A stretch of 29,055 nucleotides of DNA from SCUN01 sp964343975 (lineage in GTDB: Bacteria; Acidobacteriota; Vicinamibacteria; Vicinamibacterales; SCN-69-37): the NCBI GenBank assembly GCA_964343975.1, contig CAYFLU010000019.1:1-29055 (forward strand), given 5' to 3'. The position numbers and the translations under genes are program-made. Below are positions 7,944-15,189 of this stretch, one piece after another; within the stretch, counting starts at the first letter, position 1; each line of letters starts with the position of its first letter. The notes beneath the pieces were generated by a model. It was not told the DNA's origin. It did no database searches and saw only the letters and a program-made list of their open reading frames with translations.

Positions 7944-7969
7944 AGACTTCCACCCACGCCAATGGTCGA

Positions 7970-8797
7970 CTAGTCCTTGGCCTCGCGAAGCTCGGCGATG
8001 ATGCCTTCGAGCGCAGCAATCACTTCGGACTTGTCCACGTCCGGTCGCTTGAACTTCAGGTTGAGCTGGAAGGTCTTGGCCGGCGGACGATACTGAAACA
8101 CGAACGCCTTCGGGCGGCCAGGCTTCGGAACTGCCGCCACCCGACGCGCCTTTTCACGCGTCACGTTGGCCGCACCGTCCTTGGTCAGCTTCTCGATGAA
8201 GTCGATCATTTTCTGAGTATTGCTTTGCCTAACTATCTGCAATAGCAACGACTTAGAAGAAATGTCGGCCAGCCGACAAAGCTTGCGAACCTCCTCAGGC
8301 ATCGCAGCCAGCGCCAGAGACTCCGTGATGCTCGTGCGCGACTTGCCCAGCCGGCGCGCCATGTCTTCATGGGTATAGCCGCACCGATCCGCCAGGCTCT
8401 TCAGCGCCTCAGCTTCTTCAAACGGGCTGAGGTCCTTGCGCTGGATGTTCTCGACAAGGGCGACCTCGATGATCTCGTTGTCATCGACCTCACGGATGAC
8501 CACCGGAACTTCGCGCAGGCCAACCCGGACGGACGCCTGATAGCGCCGTTCGCCGGCGATGATCTGATACCGGCCACCACGCTGGCGGACGATGAGCGGC
8601 TCGATGACGCCCTTTTCGGCGATCGAGGCCATCAACTCCGACAGATCGCCCATCATCTGGCGAGGCTGATCAGGATTCGGATCCACTTGCTCGATCGGCA
8701 CCAAACGCCCGATGGGCGCTCCCTGGGCTGACAGCGCATCGACGTAGTGCTCGTCGTGGCGCATCTTCAACGTGCTCGGCAGTCCGCGTTTAGACAC
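7970..8797 (-). CDS. parB: Chromosome-partitioning protein ParB (Spo0J family, CTP-dependent clamp)
   Basis: A 275-residue ParB that loads at parS, spreads as a CTP-fuelled clamp and works with ParA in origin segregation. The N-terminal nuclease-like/CTP domain holds IIAGERRYQA (GERR at 82-85) and ENIQRKDLSPFEEA (116-129). A helix-turn-helix follows (about 143-160, HEDMARRLGKSRTSITESL), and a C-terminal dimerisation segment (about 241-275). The N-terminal ParA-contact tail is short and starts SKRGLPSTL. The frame is open about 60 codons further upstream inside parA, but GTG at 8797 was chosen because a strong Shine-Dalgarno, GAGGAGGT (8806-8813), sits 8 bases before it. That start overlaps the parA stop by 8 bases, implying coupling. 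Confidence 0.95.
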   Translation of the reverse strand: MSKRGLPSTLKMRHDEHYVDALSAQGAPIGRLVPIEQVDPNPDQPRQMMGDLSELMASIAEKGVIEPLIVRQRGGRYQIIAGERRYQASVRVGLREVPVVIREVDDNEIIEVALVENIQRKDLSPFEEAEALKSLADRCGYTHEDMARRLGKSRTSITESLALAAMPEEVRKLCRLADISSKSLLLQIVRQSNTQKMIDFIEKLTKDGAANVTREKARRVAAVPKPGRPKAFVFQYRPPAKTFQLNLKFKRPDVDKSEVIAALEGIIAELREAKD

Positions 8798-9545
8798 GAT
8801 CAATAACCTCCTCGCAGAGCCGGTAGTACTCGGTGGCGCCGGATGAGTCTGGCGCAAACGCGAAGATCGACTCCTTGTACGCCGGGCTTTCCTCGAGGCG
8901 CACACTCTTTGTGATGACCGTCTTGAAGACCTTCTTGCCGAAGACCTTGTCGATCTGCGACCGGATGTCACGCGCAAGCGCGGTCCGCTTGTCGTGCATC
9001 GTGATCACGACCCCCAGGATTTGCAGGTCGGGATTCGCCCTCGACCGCACCTTTTCGATCGTCTCGAGCAGATCGTCGGTGCCCTCCAAGGCGAAGTATG
9101 AGGATTGAATCGGAATCAGCAAGTGCGTCGAGGCGACCAGCGCATTCACGGTCAACAACCCCAGCGCCGGCGGGCAGTCAATGACGATGGCGTCATAGTC
9201 GGCCTTGACGGAAGCAATGCGGTCCTTGAGCTTGAAATGCGCGTCGAGCTCCCCTACCAGACGACCTTCGAGCTTGGCCAAGGCAATCTTCGACGGCGCC
9301 ACCCAGAGGTTCGGCTGGGCCGTCGGCCGAATGATCTCGCTGAAGACGATCTTCGGATCGAGCACCGCGTCGTACACCGAGTGCGTCAGCGACGTCACGT
9401 CGAGGTACGACATCGTGCTGTTGGCTTGTGGATCGAGGTCGATCAGGAGTGTGCGCTTGCCGCGGAGCGCAAGTGCAGCGGAGAGGTTGATCGCGGTTGT
9501 CGTCTTGCCGACGCCGCCCTTTTGATTGGCGATTGAGATGATCAC
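8790..9545 (-). CDS. parA: Chromosome-partitioning ATPase ParA (Soj family)
   Basis: A 251-residue deviant-Walker P-loop ATPase that moves ParB-parS complexes over the nucleoid. The motif KGGVGKTTT (residues 9-17) carries the signature Lys, followed by LIDLDPQANST (Walker A') and VIDCPPALG (Walker B). There is no N-terminal HTH, so it is the chromosomal Soj type rather than a plasmid type Ia protein. The start is GTG at 9545; the Walker motif position leaves no room for another. A near-consensus promoter lies only 15 bases upstream, giving a very short leader. parB overlaps its stop by 8 bases. Confidence 0.96.
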   Translation of the reverse strand: MIISIANQKGGVGKTTTAINLSAALALRGKRTLLIDLDPQANSTMSYLDVTSLTHSVYDAVLDPKIVFSEIIRPTAQPNLWVAPSKIALAKLEGRLVGELDAHFKLKDRIASVKADYDAIVIDCPPALGLLTVNALVASTHLLIPIQSSYFALEGTDDLLETIEKVRSRANPDLQILGVVITMHDKRTALARDIRSQIDKVFGKKVFKTVITKSVRLEESPAYKESIFAFAPDSSGATEYYRLCEEVIDRV

Positions 9546-9560
9546 GTCAGCCTTGCTGGC

Positions 9561-9589
9561 ATTCTAGGGATGCCGTTCTGAAGTGTCAA
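9561..9589 (-). promoter_or_regulatory. Near-consensus housekeeping promoter of parAB
   Basis: On the minus strand a perfect -35 TTGACA (9589-9584) is followed after exactly 17 bases by TAGAAT (9566-9561), five of six matches to the -10 consensus. The predicted start, around 9553-9555, lies only about 8-10 bases before the parA GTG. It gives parAB its own transcript, separate from recN-miaB upstream. Confidence 0.8.
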
Positions 9590-9612
9590 GAAAACGGCTA
9601 CATCTTGTAGCC
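9588..9612 (-). terminator. Terminator-like hairpin at the end of the bifunctional-nuclease gene
   Basis: A perfect 7-bp inverted repeat, GGCTACA/TGTAGCC with a 3-base loop (9596-9612), overlaps the stop codon of the upstream gene. On the minus strand it is followed by GTTTTCTTGAC, a T-rich tract that runs into the parA -35 box. The stem is short, so termination is likely but may be partial. Confidence 0.6.
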
Positions 9613-10080
9613 CAGATCCTCTGGATCAAGGCTTTCCAGCCACCGCTGAAGCCGTTCCTGATCCGCATCTTCGGCATGAACGTCGGTCGACGAGGCTCGC
9701 TCGAGCACCCGCGGATGCACCAACACGGGCGCTTTGGCGCGGAGCGCCAGGGCCAGCGCATCGGATGGGCGCACGTCGATCCGGATCAACTCCCCGTTCC
9801 GGCGGAGCTCAAGATACGCGTAGAACGTACTCTCTTTCAGATCGTGGATGACCACTCGGATCAGCTCGGCCCCAAGCTCGGTGATGATGCTCTTCACCAA
9901 GTCATGCGTCAGAGGGCGCGGCGGGACGACGTTTTCGATCTGAAGCGCGACGGCGTTGGCCTCGACAGCGCCAACCCAGATCGGCAGCACGCGATCGCCA
10001 TCGGGATCTTTCAGGATCACGATCGGAAGGTTCGTGATCGGATCCATCATCAGGCCTTTGATCGCCATCTCAATCAGCAT
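9598..10080 (-). CDS. Bifunctional nuclease (BFN/DUF151) family protein
   Basis: A 160-residue protein of the DUF151/BFN family. Some plant and bacterial members show DNase/RNase activity, but the bacterial role is not established. The conserved core is visible: LPIVILKDPDGDRVLPIWVG, EANAVAL, RPLTHDLV, DLKESTFYAYLEL and the signature RIDVRPSDALALALR. The ATG at 10080 was chosen because GAGGTGG lies about 6 bases upstream; it overlaps the miaB stop by 11 bases. An alternative ATG at 10068 would remove the overlap. The C-terminal 30 residues are acidic. It is co-directional with recN and miaB and probably co-transcribed. Confidence 0.9.
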   Translation of the reverse strand: MLIEMAIKGLMMDPITNLPIVILKDPDGDRVLPIWVGAVEANAVALQIENVVPPRPLTHDLVKSIITELGAELIRVVIHDLKESTFYAYLELRRNGELIRIDVRPSDALALALRAKAPVLVHPRVLERASSTDVHAEDADQERLQRWLESLDPEDLGYKM

Positions 10081-11401
10081 CACGCACCACCTCACCGCGC
10101 AGGCTGTTGGGCGTGGCCGACGTGATTCGCACGGGCACGATCCTTCCCACCAGGCGGCTGTCTCCCGCGAAGTTTACGATGGTGTTGCCAGATGTGCGCC
10201 CCTGAAGTTCCCATTCCCGGCGCTTGGATTCCGCATCGACGAGCACCAATTCGATCTGGCCCACCATCGCCGTGTAGAGCTGCCCCTGGATGTCCTTCTG
10301 GAGATCCTGCAGCGCCATGATCCGCCGCGTCTTCTCCCCCTCCGGCACATCGTCGGGCATGCGCTTGATGGCAAGCGTGTTGGGACGCGGTGAGTATTTG
10401 AATGAGAACATCGAGTGGTATTGGGCGCGGCGCACGAGATCCATCGTGAGCTCGAAGTCCTCGTCGGTCTCGCCCGGGAACCCCACGATCATGTCGGTCG
10501 AGAGTGCGATCGACGGCACAGCCTCACGAAGTGCCGCGATCCCATCGAGATATTCCTCGCGGGTATAGCGGCGGCGCATGGCCTTGAGGACCGTATTCGA
10601 GCCGGACTGCACAGGCAGGTGCAAGTGCTTGGCGACCTTCGGCAGATCCCGGATCGCGGCGATGAGCCTCGGCGTGACGTGCCGCGGATGCGGACTCGCG
10701 AATCGAATGCGCTCGATGCCATCGACCTCACTCACCCGCGCGAGCAGTTCGGCGAAGTCGCAGGCCTCGTCCGGCGCCTGGTAGTGATTCACGATCTGGC
10801 CGAGCAACTGCACTTCCGGATGCCCGGTCTCTGCCGCGCGACGCACCTCGGCGAGGATGTCGGCGACCGGACGCATCCGCTCGTGCCCGCGGGTGTACGG
10901 CACCACGCAGAACGCGCAGAACTCGTTGCAGCCTTCAATGATCGTGACCCACGCACGCACCGGGTCGGCGCCGCGCGCGACCCCCAACGGAAACGAGACG
11001 TCTTCGTAGGGATTGATATCCACGCGCGGCTTGCGGTGCTCGCGGGCCTCTTCAATCACGCGCGGCAACTGCTTCACCGCTTGCGTGCCGATGACGACGT
11101 CGATCGAGGAACCGCCTGCGAGGAGCTTGTCGCCCTCCTGCTGCGCCACGCAGCCGCTCACGGCAATCATCGGCGGGGCCACGCCACGCTCGCGTGCATC
11201 GTCGCGAATCTCACCGAGGCGAGAGCGCAACTTAGCGACCGCCTTCTCGCGAACGCTGCAGGTGTTGAGGACGACGAGATCGGCGTCGGCCACGTCCGTA
11301 CCGGGCGTGTAGCCGTCGGCTTCGAGCAACCCGGTGATGCGTTCGGAGTCGTGGTAGTTCATCTGACAACCGAAGGTTTCGACCACGAACTTACGCGCCA
11401 C
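10070..11401 (-). CDS. miaB: tRNA-2-methylthio-N6-dimethylallyladenosine synthase MiaB
   Basis: A radical-SAM methylthiotransferase that adds the 2-methylthio group to i6A37 of tRNAs reading UNN codons. The N-terminal UPF0004 domain has its three cluster cysteines in TFGCQMN, NTCSVRE and VSGCVAQ. The radical-SAM domain has the CxxxCxxC motif in IEGCNEFCAFCVVPYTRG, and a C-terminal TRAM domain (about the last 70 residues) binds RNA. Length from the chosen start is 443 residues, normal for the family. GTG at 11401 was chosen because the conserved FVVETFGCQMN begins right after it and a GAAGG lies 6 bases upstream; the open frame continues into recN without any family sequence. It overlaps the recN stop by 11 bases. 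Confidence 0.96.
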   Translation of the reverse strand: MARKFVVETFGCQMNYHDSERITGLLEADGYTPGTDVADADLVVLNTCSVREKAVAKLRSRLGEIRDDARERGVAPPMIAVSGCVAQQEGDKLLAGGSSIDVVIGTQAVKQLPRVIEEAREHRKPRVDINPYEDVSFPLGVARGADPVRAWVTIIEGCNEFCAFCVVPYTRGHERMRPVADILAEVRRAAETGHPEVQLLGQIVNHYQAPDEACDFAELLARVSEVDGIERIRFASPHPRHVTPRLIAAIRDLPKVAKHLHLPVQSGSNTVLKAMRRRYTREEYLDGIAALREAVPSIALSTDMIVGFPGETDEDFELTMDLVRRAQYHSMFSFKYSPRPNTLAIKRMPDDVPEGEKTRRIMALQDLQKDIQGQLYTAMVGQIELVLVDAESKRREWELQGRTSGNTIVNFAGDSRLVGRIVPVRITSATPNSLRGEVVRDAD

Positions 11402-13106
11402 GCGGGGCCTTCGCTTTCGCTTTGGATCGACTTTCGCTTTCGCCTTTTGCCTTAATTTCGCTTCTCTGGCGCGTGGCCAGCATCTCCCGTGCGGAGGCGA
11501 CGACGGTTGGCGAGATCGCCGCGCCGGCAATCATCCGCGCCAATTCCTGCTCCCGTCCAGAGACGTCGAGCCGCGTCACGGTGGTCATGGTCCGGCCCGC
11601 TTTGACCTGCTTGTCGATCACGAAATGGGCATCACCGCGGGCGGCGATCTGCGGCAGGTGTGTAATGCAAAGGACTTGGCATCGACTGGCCAGCGCCTGC
11701 AATTGCGCGCCAACCGCGTCGGCCGCTTCCCCACCGATGCCGGCATCGACCTCGTCGAAGACCAAGGTCCGCACGACGCTGTCGCTCGGGTCGCCGTCGG
11801 CGGCCGTGACGTTGTGGAGCGCGAGCATGACGCGCGAGAGTTCGCCGCCCGACGCGATGCGGGCCAGCGGCCGCAATTCCTCGCCCGGGTTCGGCGAGAG
11901 ATAGAACTCGACCTGATCGATGCCGCGCGCGGACCAGGCCGAATCGTCGCGATCGCTGGCCACCACGCGGATGTCGACCCGGCACTTCGGCATGGCCAGC
12001 GAGGCCAGCGCGCCTTCGATCCGTTTCGCCAGGACGGCGGCCCCCTTGCTCCGGACCACCGAGAGTTCACGAGCCGCAGACAGGAAGGCCTGAGCCGCCG
12101 CCTCTGCCCGCTTGGCCAGCGCCGCGGCCTGTTGCTCACTGGCGCCGAGCGAGGTCTGCTCAGCCTTCAGGGCGGCGCGCCGCTCGATCACGTCGGCGAG
12201 CCCGGGGCCGTATTTGCGCTTCAGCCGTTCGATCGCCGCCAACCGGTCTTCGACGTCCTGCAACCGGTTCGGCGAGGCGTCCAGTTCCGAGGCGTAGTCA
12301 CGCAGGAAGAACGCCAGGTCTTCGAGGCGCGACTTCACCTCTTCCCGCTGGTCCAGATAGGGGCGCGCTTTCGGATCGAGTTCCGCAAGGTCGGCCAGAC
12401 GCTTCCAGACCACGCCGAGCGCCGTCAGCGCGGCTGAATCACTTTCATAGAGCGCCGCATAGGCCTCGGTCGAGAGACGGCTGAGCCGATCGGCATTGGC
12501 CAGCACCTGCCGCTCGTCGGCCAACCGCTCGTCTTCGCCGGCCAGCGGCCCGACCTTGTCGATCTCACCGAGTTGAAAGGCGATCAGGTCCAACCGCGCG
12601 GCCTTCTCGCGTTCGGAGAGCTGCGTGCGATCCAGCGCCGCCCGCGCCTCGCGCCAGGTGGCATGCGCATCCGCAACCTTCTGCAGAAGCGGAGACGCGC
12701 CGAGCGTGTCGTCGAGCAACGGACCGTGGGTCTCGGGATTGAGCAGCGCCTGATGCTCGTGCTGCCCGTGCAGATCGAGCAGCCCGGCGCCCAGTTCCTT
12801 CAGGGCCGCCGTCGTCGCGAGCGTGTCGTCAATGAACGCGCGACTCCGACCCTGTGATGAGAGTTCGCGGCGCACGATGGTCTCGCGTCCGCCGGCGCCT
12901 TCGAAGATCGCCTGCACGGCCGCCGTGTCTTCTCCAGTGCGGACGAGATCGGCGCTGGCCCGGCCGCCGACGAGCAGATCCAGCGCCTCGACGAGCATGG
13001 ATTTGCCGGCGCCGGTTTCTCCGGTGAGCACGGTGAGACCCGGCTCGAAGTCGATTTCGAGCTGATCGATAACCGCAAGATGCCGGATGCGGAGATAACG
13101 CAGCAT
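11391..13106 (-). CDS. recN: DNA repair ATPase RecN
   Basis: A 571-residue SMC-like ATPase acting in double-strand-break repair with RecA. The N-terminal Walker A is GETGAGKS (29-36), long helical coiled-coil arms occupy the middle, and the C-terminal half has ASGGELSRVMLALH (signature motif) followed by LVFDEVDAGIGG (Walker B) and ITHLPQIAARGD. The last 20 residues are a Lys/Ser/Ala-rich low-complexity tail beyond the family core, encoded by CTTTCG-type simple repeats. It heads the minus-strand recN-miaB-bfn unit and diverges from tolQ. A -10-like TAGCAT lies 17 bases upstream, but no good -35 is seen. Confidence 0.97.
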   Translation of the reverse strand: MLRYLRIRHLAVIDQLEIDFEPGLTVLTGETGAGKSMLVEALDLLVGGRASADLVRTGEDTAAVQAIFEGAGGRETIVRRELSSQGRSRAFIDDTLATTAALKELGAGLLDLHGQHEHQALLNPETHGPLLDDTLGASPLLQKVADAHATWREARAALDRTQLSEREKAARLDLIAFQLGEIDKVGPLAGEDERLADERQVLANADRLSRLSTEAYAALYESDSAALTALGVVWKRLADLAELDPKARPYLDQREEVKSRLEDLAFFLRDYASELDASPNRLQDVEDRLAAIERLKRKYGPGLADVIERRAALKAEQTSLGASEQQAAALAKRAEAAAQAFLSAARELSVVRSKGAAVLAKRIEGALASLAMPKCRVDIRVVASDRDDSAWSARGIDQVEFYLSPNPGEELRPLARIASGGELSRVMLALHNVTAADGDPSDSVVRTLVFDEVDAGIGGEAADAVGAQLQALASRCQVLCITHLPQIAARGDAHFVIDKQVKAGRTMTTVTRLDVSGREQELARMIAGAAISPTVVASAREMLATRQRSEIKAKGESESRSKAKAKAPRGA

Positions 13107-13218
13107 GTGGACCGGAAGTCGAATGCTATCAAACCTTTTGGCGTCGTCCGCGCACGCGTGTTACTCTGCGAAGCATTCGCGCTGTTCCCAGCGGCGCCCT
13201 TTCGCCAAACGATGAATT

Positions 13219-13929
13219 TTGGAACCACAGCCTTCGATTGATCTGGTTCATCTGGTCCTGAACGCCACGCTTCTCGCGAAGCTGGTGCTGGCCATTCTTC
13301 TCGTCTTCTCTGCCATCTCGTGGGGTGTGGTGGCGGCGAAGTTCGCGCAATTCCGCAAAGCATCGGCGCACACGACGGCGTTTCTGGATGTCTTCCGTCG
13401 GAGCAGCCGCTTTTCCGAAGTGCAGGCCGTGTGCGGCAATCTCGGAGAAAGTCCGCTCGTCGGTCTCTTTCAAGCCGGCTACGCCGAGATCAACGCGCAA
13501 CTGAAGAACGCCACACCCGCGGCGGATCCGGCCAAGCCGGCCGCGCCGGCCGTGCGTCCTACTCTGAAGAGCATGGAAGCCCTCGACCGCGCCCTGCTGC
13601 GAGCGGCTGGGGTCGAAGTCGGACGTCTCGAGAAGCGGATCACGTTTCTCGCGACCACGGCCTCGATCACGCCGTATATCGGCCTGTTCGGCACCGTCAT
13701 CGGCATCATGAACTCGTTCATCGGCATCGCCGGCGCCGGCTCGTCGAGCCTGGGTGTCGTCGCGCCGGGCATCGCCGAGGCGCTGATTGCCACGGCGATG
13801 GGCCTGTTTGCCGCCATCCCCGCCGTCTACTTCTACAACGAGCTGACGAGCCGGGTGAAAGCCTTCACCGTCACGATGGACGACTTCGCGATGGAGTTCC
13901 TCAACATCGCGGAGCGGAACTTCACCTAG
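13219..13929 (+). CDS. tolQ: Tol-Pal proton channel subunit TolQ (MotA/TolQ/ExbB family)
   Basis: A 236-residue inner-membrane protein that forms the proton-driven TolQ-TolR motor for outer-membrane constriction. One N-terminal TM (about 17-38) precedes a cytoplasmic loop with an Ala/Pro-rich stretch (98-114). Two C-terminal TMs carry the conserved TTASITPYIGLFGTVIG (146-162) and APGIAEALIATAMGLFAAIP (182-201). The start must be TTG at 13219, as an in-frame stop (13213-13215) lies just upstream; no good Shine-Dalgarno is seen. An out-of-frame ATG at 13212 opens a nine-codon frame across the start. Assigned TolQ rather than ExbB because TolR, a TolA-like gene, TolB and Pal follow. Confidence 0.93.
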   Translation: MEPQPSIDLVHLVLNATLLAKLVLAILLVFSAISWGVVAAKFAQFRKASAHTTAFLDVFRRSSRFSEVQAVCGNLGESPLVGLFQAGYAEINAQLKNATPAADPAKPAAPAVRPTLKSMEALDRALLRAAGVEVGRLEKRITFLATTASITPYIGLFGTVIGIMNSFIGIAGAGSSSLGVVAPGIAEALIATAMGLFAAIPAVYFYNELTSRVKAFTVTMDDFAMEFLNIAERNFT

Positions 13930-13938
13930 GAGGTCGCG

Positions 13939-14409
13939 ATGCCGCGCCTCGAATCGTCCGCTTCCTCGAGCACGGGCCGTGGCCGCCGAGGCCGGGGCCC
14001 GCGTGTGTCCACCGCCCTCGCGGAAATCAACGTCGTCCCGCTCGTGGACGTCATGCTGGTGCTGCTCGTGATCTTCATGGTCGCGGCGCCGATGATGACG
14101 CAGGGCTTTGCGGTGAACCTGCCGCAGTCACGCCGTGCCACCGCCATCACCGCCGAACCCGTCTACATCACCGTGGGCGTGAACTTCCGCAAGGATGGCC
14201 AGGTGCAGCTCGGCGAAGAAATGCTGCCGCTGTCGGTCCTCCCCGAGCGGGTGCGCCAGGCGCTGCAGAACACCTCCACCAAGGCGGTCTACCTCCGGGC
14301 GGACGCGGATGTGCGCTACGGCGACATGATCCGGGTCACCGACGCCCTCAAGGCCGGCGGCGTCGAACAAGTGGGTATGGCGACACAGCCGCCAAAAGCC
14401 GAGAAATAG
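13939..14409 (+). CDS. tolR: Tol-Pal system protein TolR (ExbD/TolR family)
   Basis: A 156-residue single-TM partner of TolQ. A Ser/Arg/Gly-rich cytoplasmic tail (1-22) precedes STALAEINVVPLVDVMLVLL, in which Asp37 is the conserved proton-carrying residue; the periplasmic domain follows (about 60-150). A strong AGGAGGT overlaps the tolQ stop and lies four bases before ATG, so the pair is tightly coupled. Confidence 0.94.
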   Translation: MPRLESSASSSTGRGRRGRGPRVSTALAEINVVPLVDVMLVLLVIFMVAAPMMTQGFAVNLPQSRRATAITAEPVYITVGVNFRKDGQVQLGEEMLPLSVLPERVRQALQNTSTKAVYLRADADVRYGDMIRVTDALKAGGVEQVGMATQPPKAEK

Positions 14410-14421
14410 AGGTGCGGTCCC

Positions 14422-15189
14422 ATGCATGAGAACGTGAGCGACGTGCTCGTGGCGAGAGCCCGGGAACTGGATGCCTTGGGGCGTCCGGTCACGGTGTCGT
14501 TTGTCGTGCACGTGCTGGCGGTCGCCACGCTCGCCCTGCTGCCGTCGGCGTGGTTCACCGCCAAGGTCGACAAGCCGATGGTCATCAGCCTCGGCGCGGG
14601 TTCGACCGGCCCCGAGAAGACCGGCCTCACGGCGCTGGGTGGTCAGAAGGTCGATCAGGTGGCGCCACCCAAGACGCGGCCGGACCCGATCATCCCCGTT
14701 CAGGAAAAATCGAACGCGATGGTCGAGCCGACCAAGGCGCCCGTGAAACCAGCACCGCCGAAGAAGGAATCGTCGACGCCGACACAGACGGCGCCGGTGA
14801 CCAAGCCGGTGACGGGCGCACAGGTCACGCAGGGCAACGCGGTGGCAGCGACCACGGCACAGGGCTTGGGCGTCGGACTGAGCACGGGTGGCCAAGGCGG
14901 GACATCGCTTGATTCCGACTTTTGCTGCCCCGACTGGGTCGATGTCCTGCGCCAGCGCATCACATGGAATGAGCACATGGGGGCCGTGGGTGTGGTGAAG
15001 GTCCGCTTCGTCGTGCTGCGGGACGGCAGCATCACGGAAACCGCCTGGGAATCACGCAGCGGCAACGGCATGCTCGACCTCGAGGCCATGCGGTCGGTGC
15101 AGTCGGCCAACGGCCACCTGCCACCGTTACCTGCAGCCTATCTCCCGAATCGACTCACCATCACACTGACTTTCCCTTATCAACGATGA
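14422..15189 (+). CDS. TonB/TolA-like energy-transducing protein in the tolA position
   Basis: A 255-residue protein with a cytoplasmic N-terminus, one TM (about 24-44), a periplasmic Pro/Lys/Thr-rich linker (about 80-160) and a TonB-type C-terminal domain (about 166-255; GVVKVRFVVLRDGSITETAWESRSGNGMLD fits the family). It should link the TolQR motor to TolB/Pal, as TolA does in enterobacteria, but its C-terminus reads like TonB and lacks the long alanine-rich TolA helix. Two adjacent cysteines (168-169, DFCCPDW) are the only Cys residues and mark the start of the C-terminal domain. A GAGGTG lies upstream of ATG. Its stop overlaps tolB by four bases (ATGA). Confidence 0.85.
   Translation: MHENVSDVLVARARELDALGRPVTVSFVVHVLAVATLALLPSAWFTAKVDKPMVISLGAGSTGPEKTGLTALGGQKVDQVAPPKTRPDPIIPVQEKSNAMVEPTKAPVKPAPPKKESSTPTQTAPVTKPVTGAQVTQGNAVAATTAQGLGVGLSTGGQGGTSLDSDFCCPDWVDVLRQRITWNEHMGAVGVVKVRFVVLRDGSITETAWESRSGNGMLDLEAMRSVQSANGHLPPLPAAYLPNRLTITLTFPYQR

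Larger units (their letters stand above)
7645..7969. other. 325-bp intergenic region between lptFG and parB
   Basis: The longest non-coding stretch in the window. It should hold the lptFG promoter (towards lower coordinates) and contains the parAB terminator. Visible structure: a markedly AT-rich island (about 7725-7772), a triplicated 8-bp unit (7860-7883) and a terminator hairpin (7922-7943). I see no convincing protein-coding frame; short frames here lack ribosome sites and family resemblance. Confidence 0.7.

Noticed and set aside
7645..7969. Possible replication origin next to parAB
   Set aside because: AT-rich stretch present, but only one imperfect DnaA box (7 of 9) and no dnaA, dnaN or rnpA nearby.
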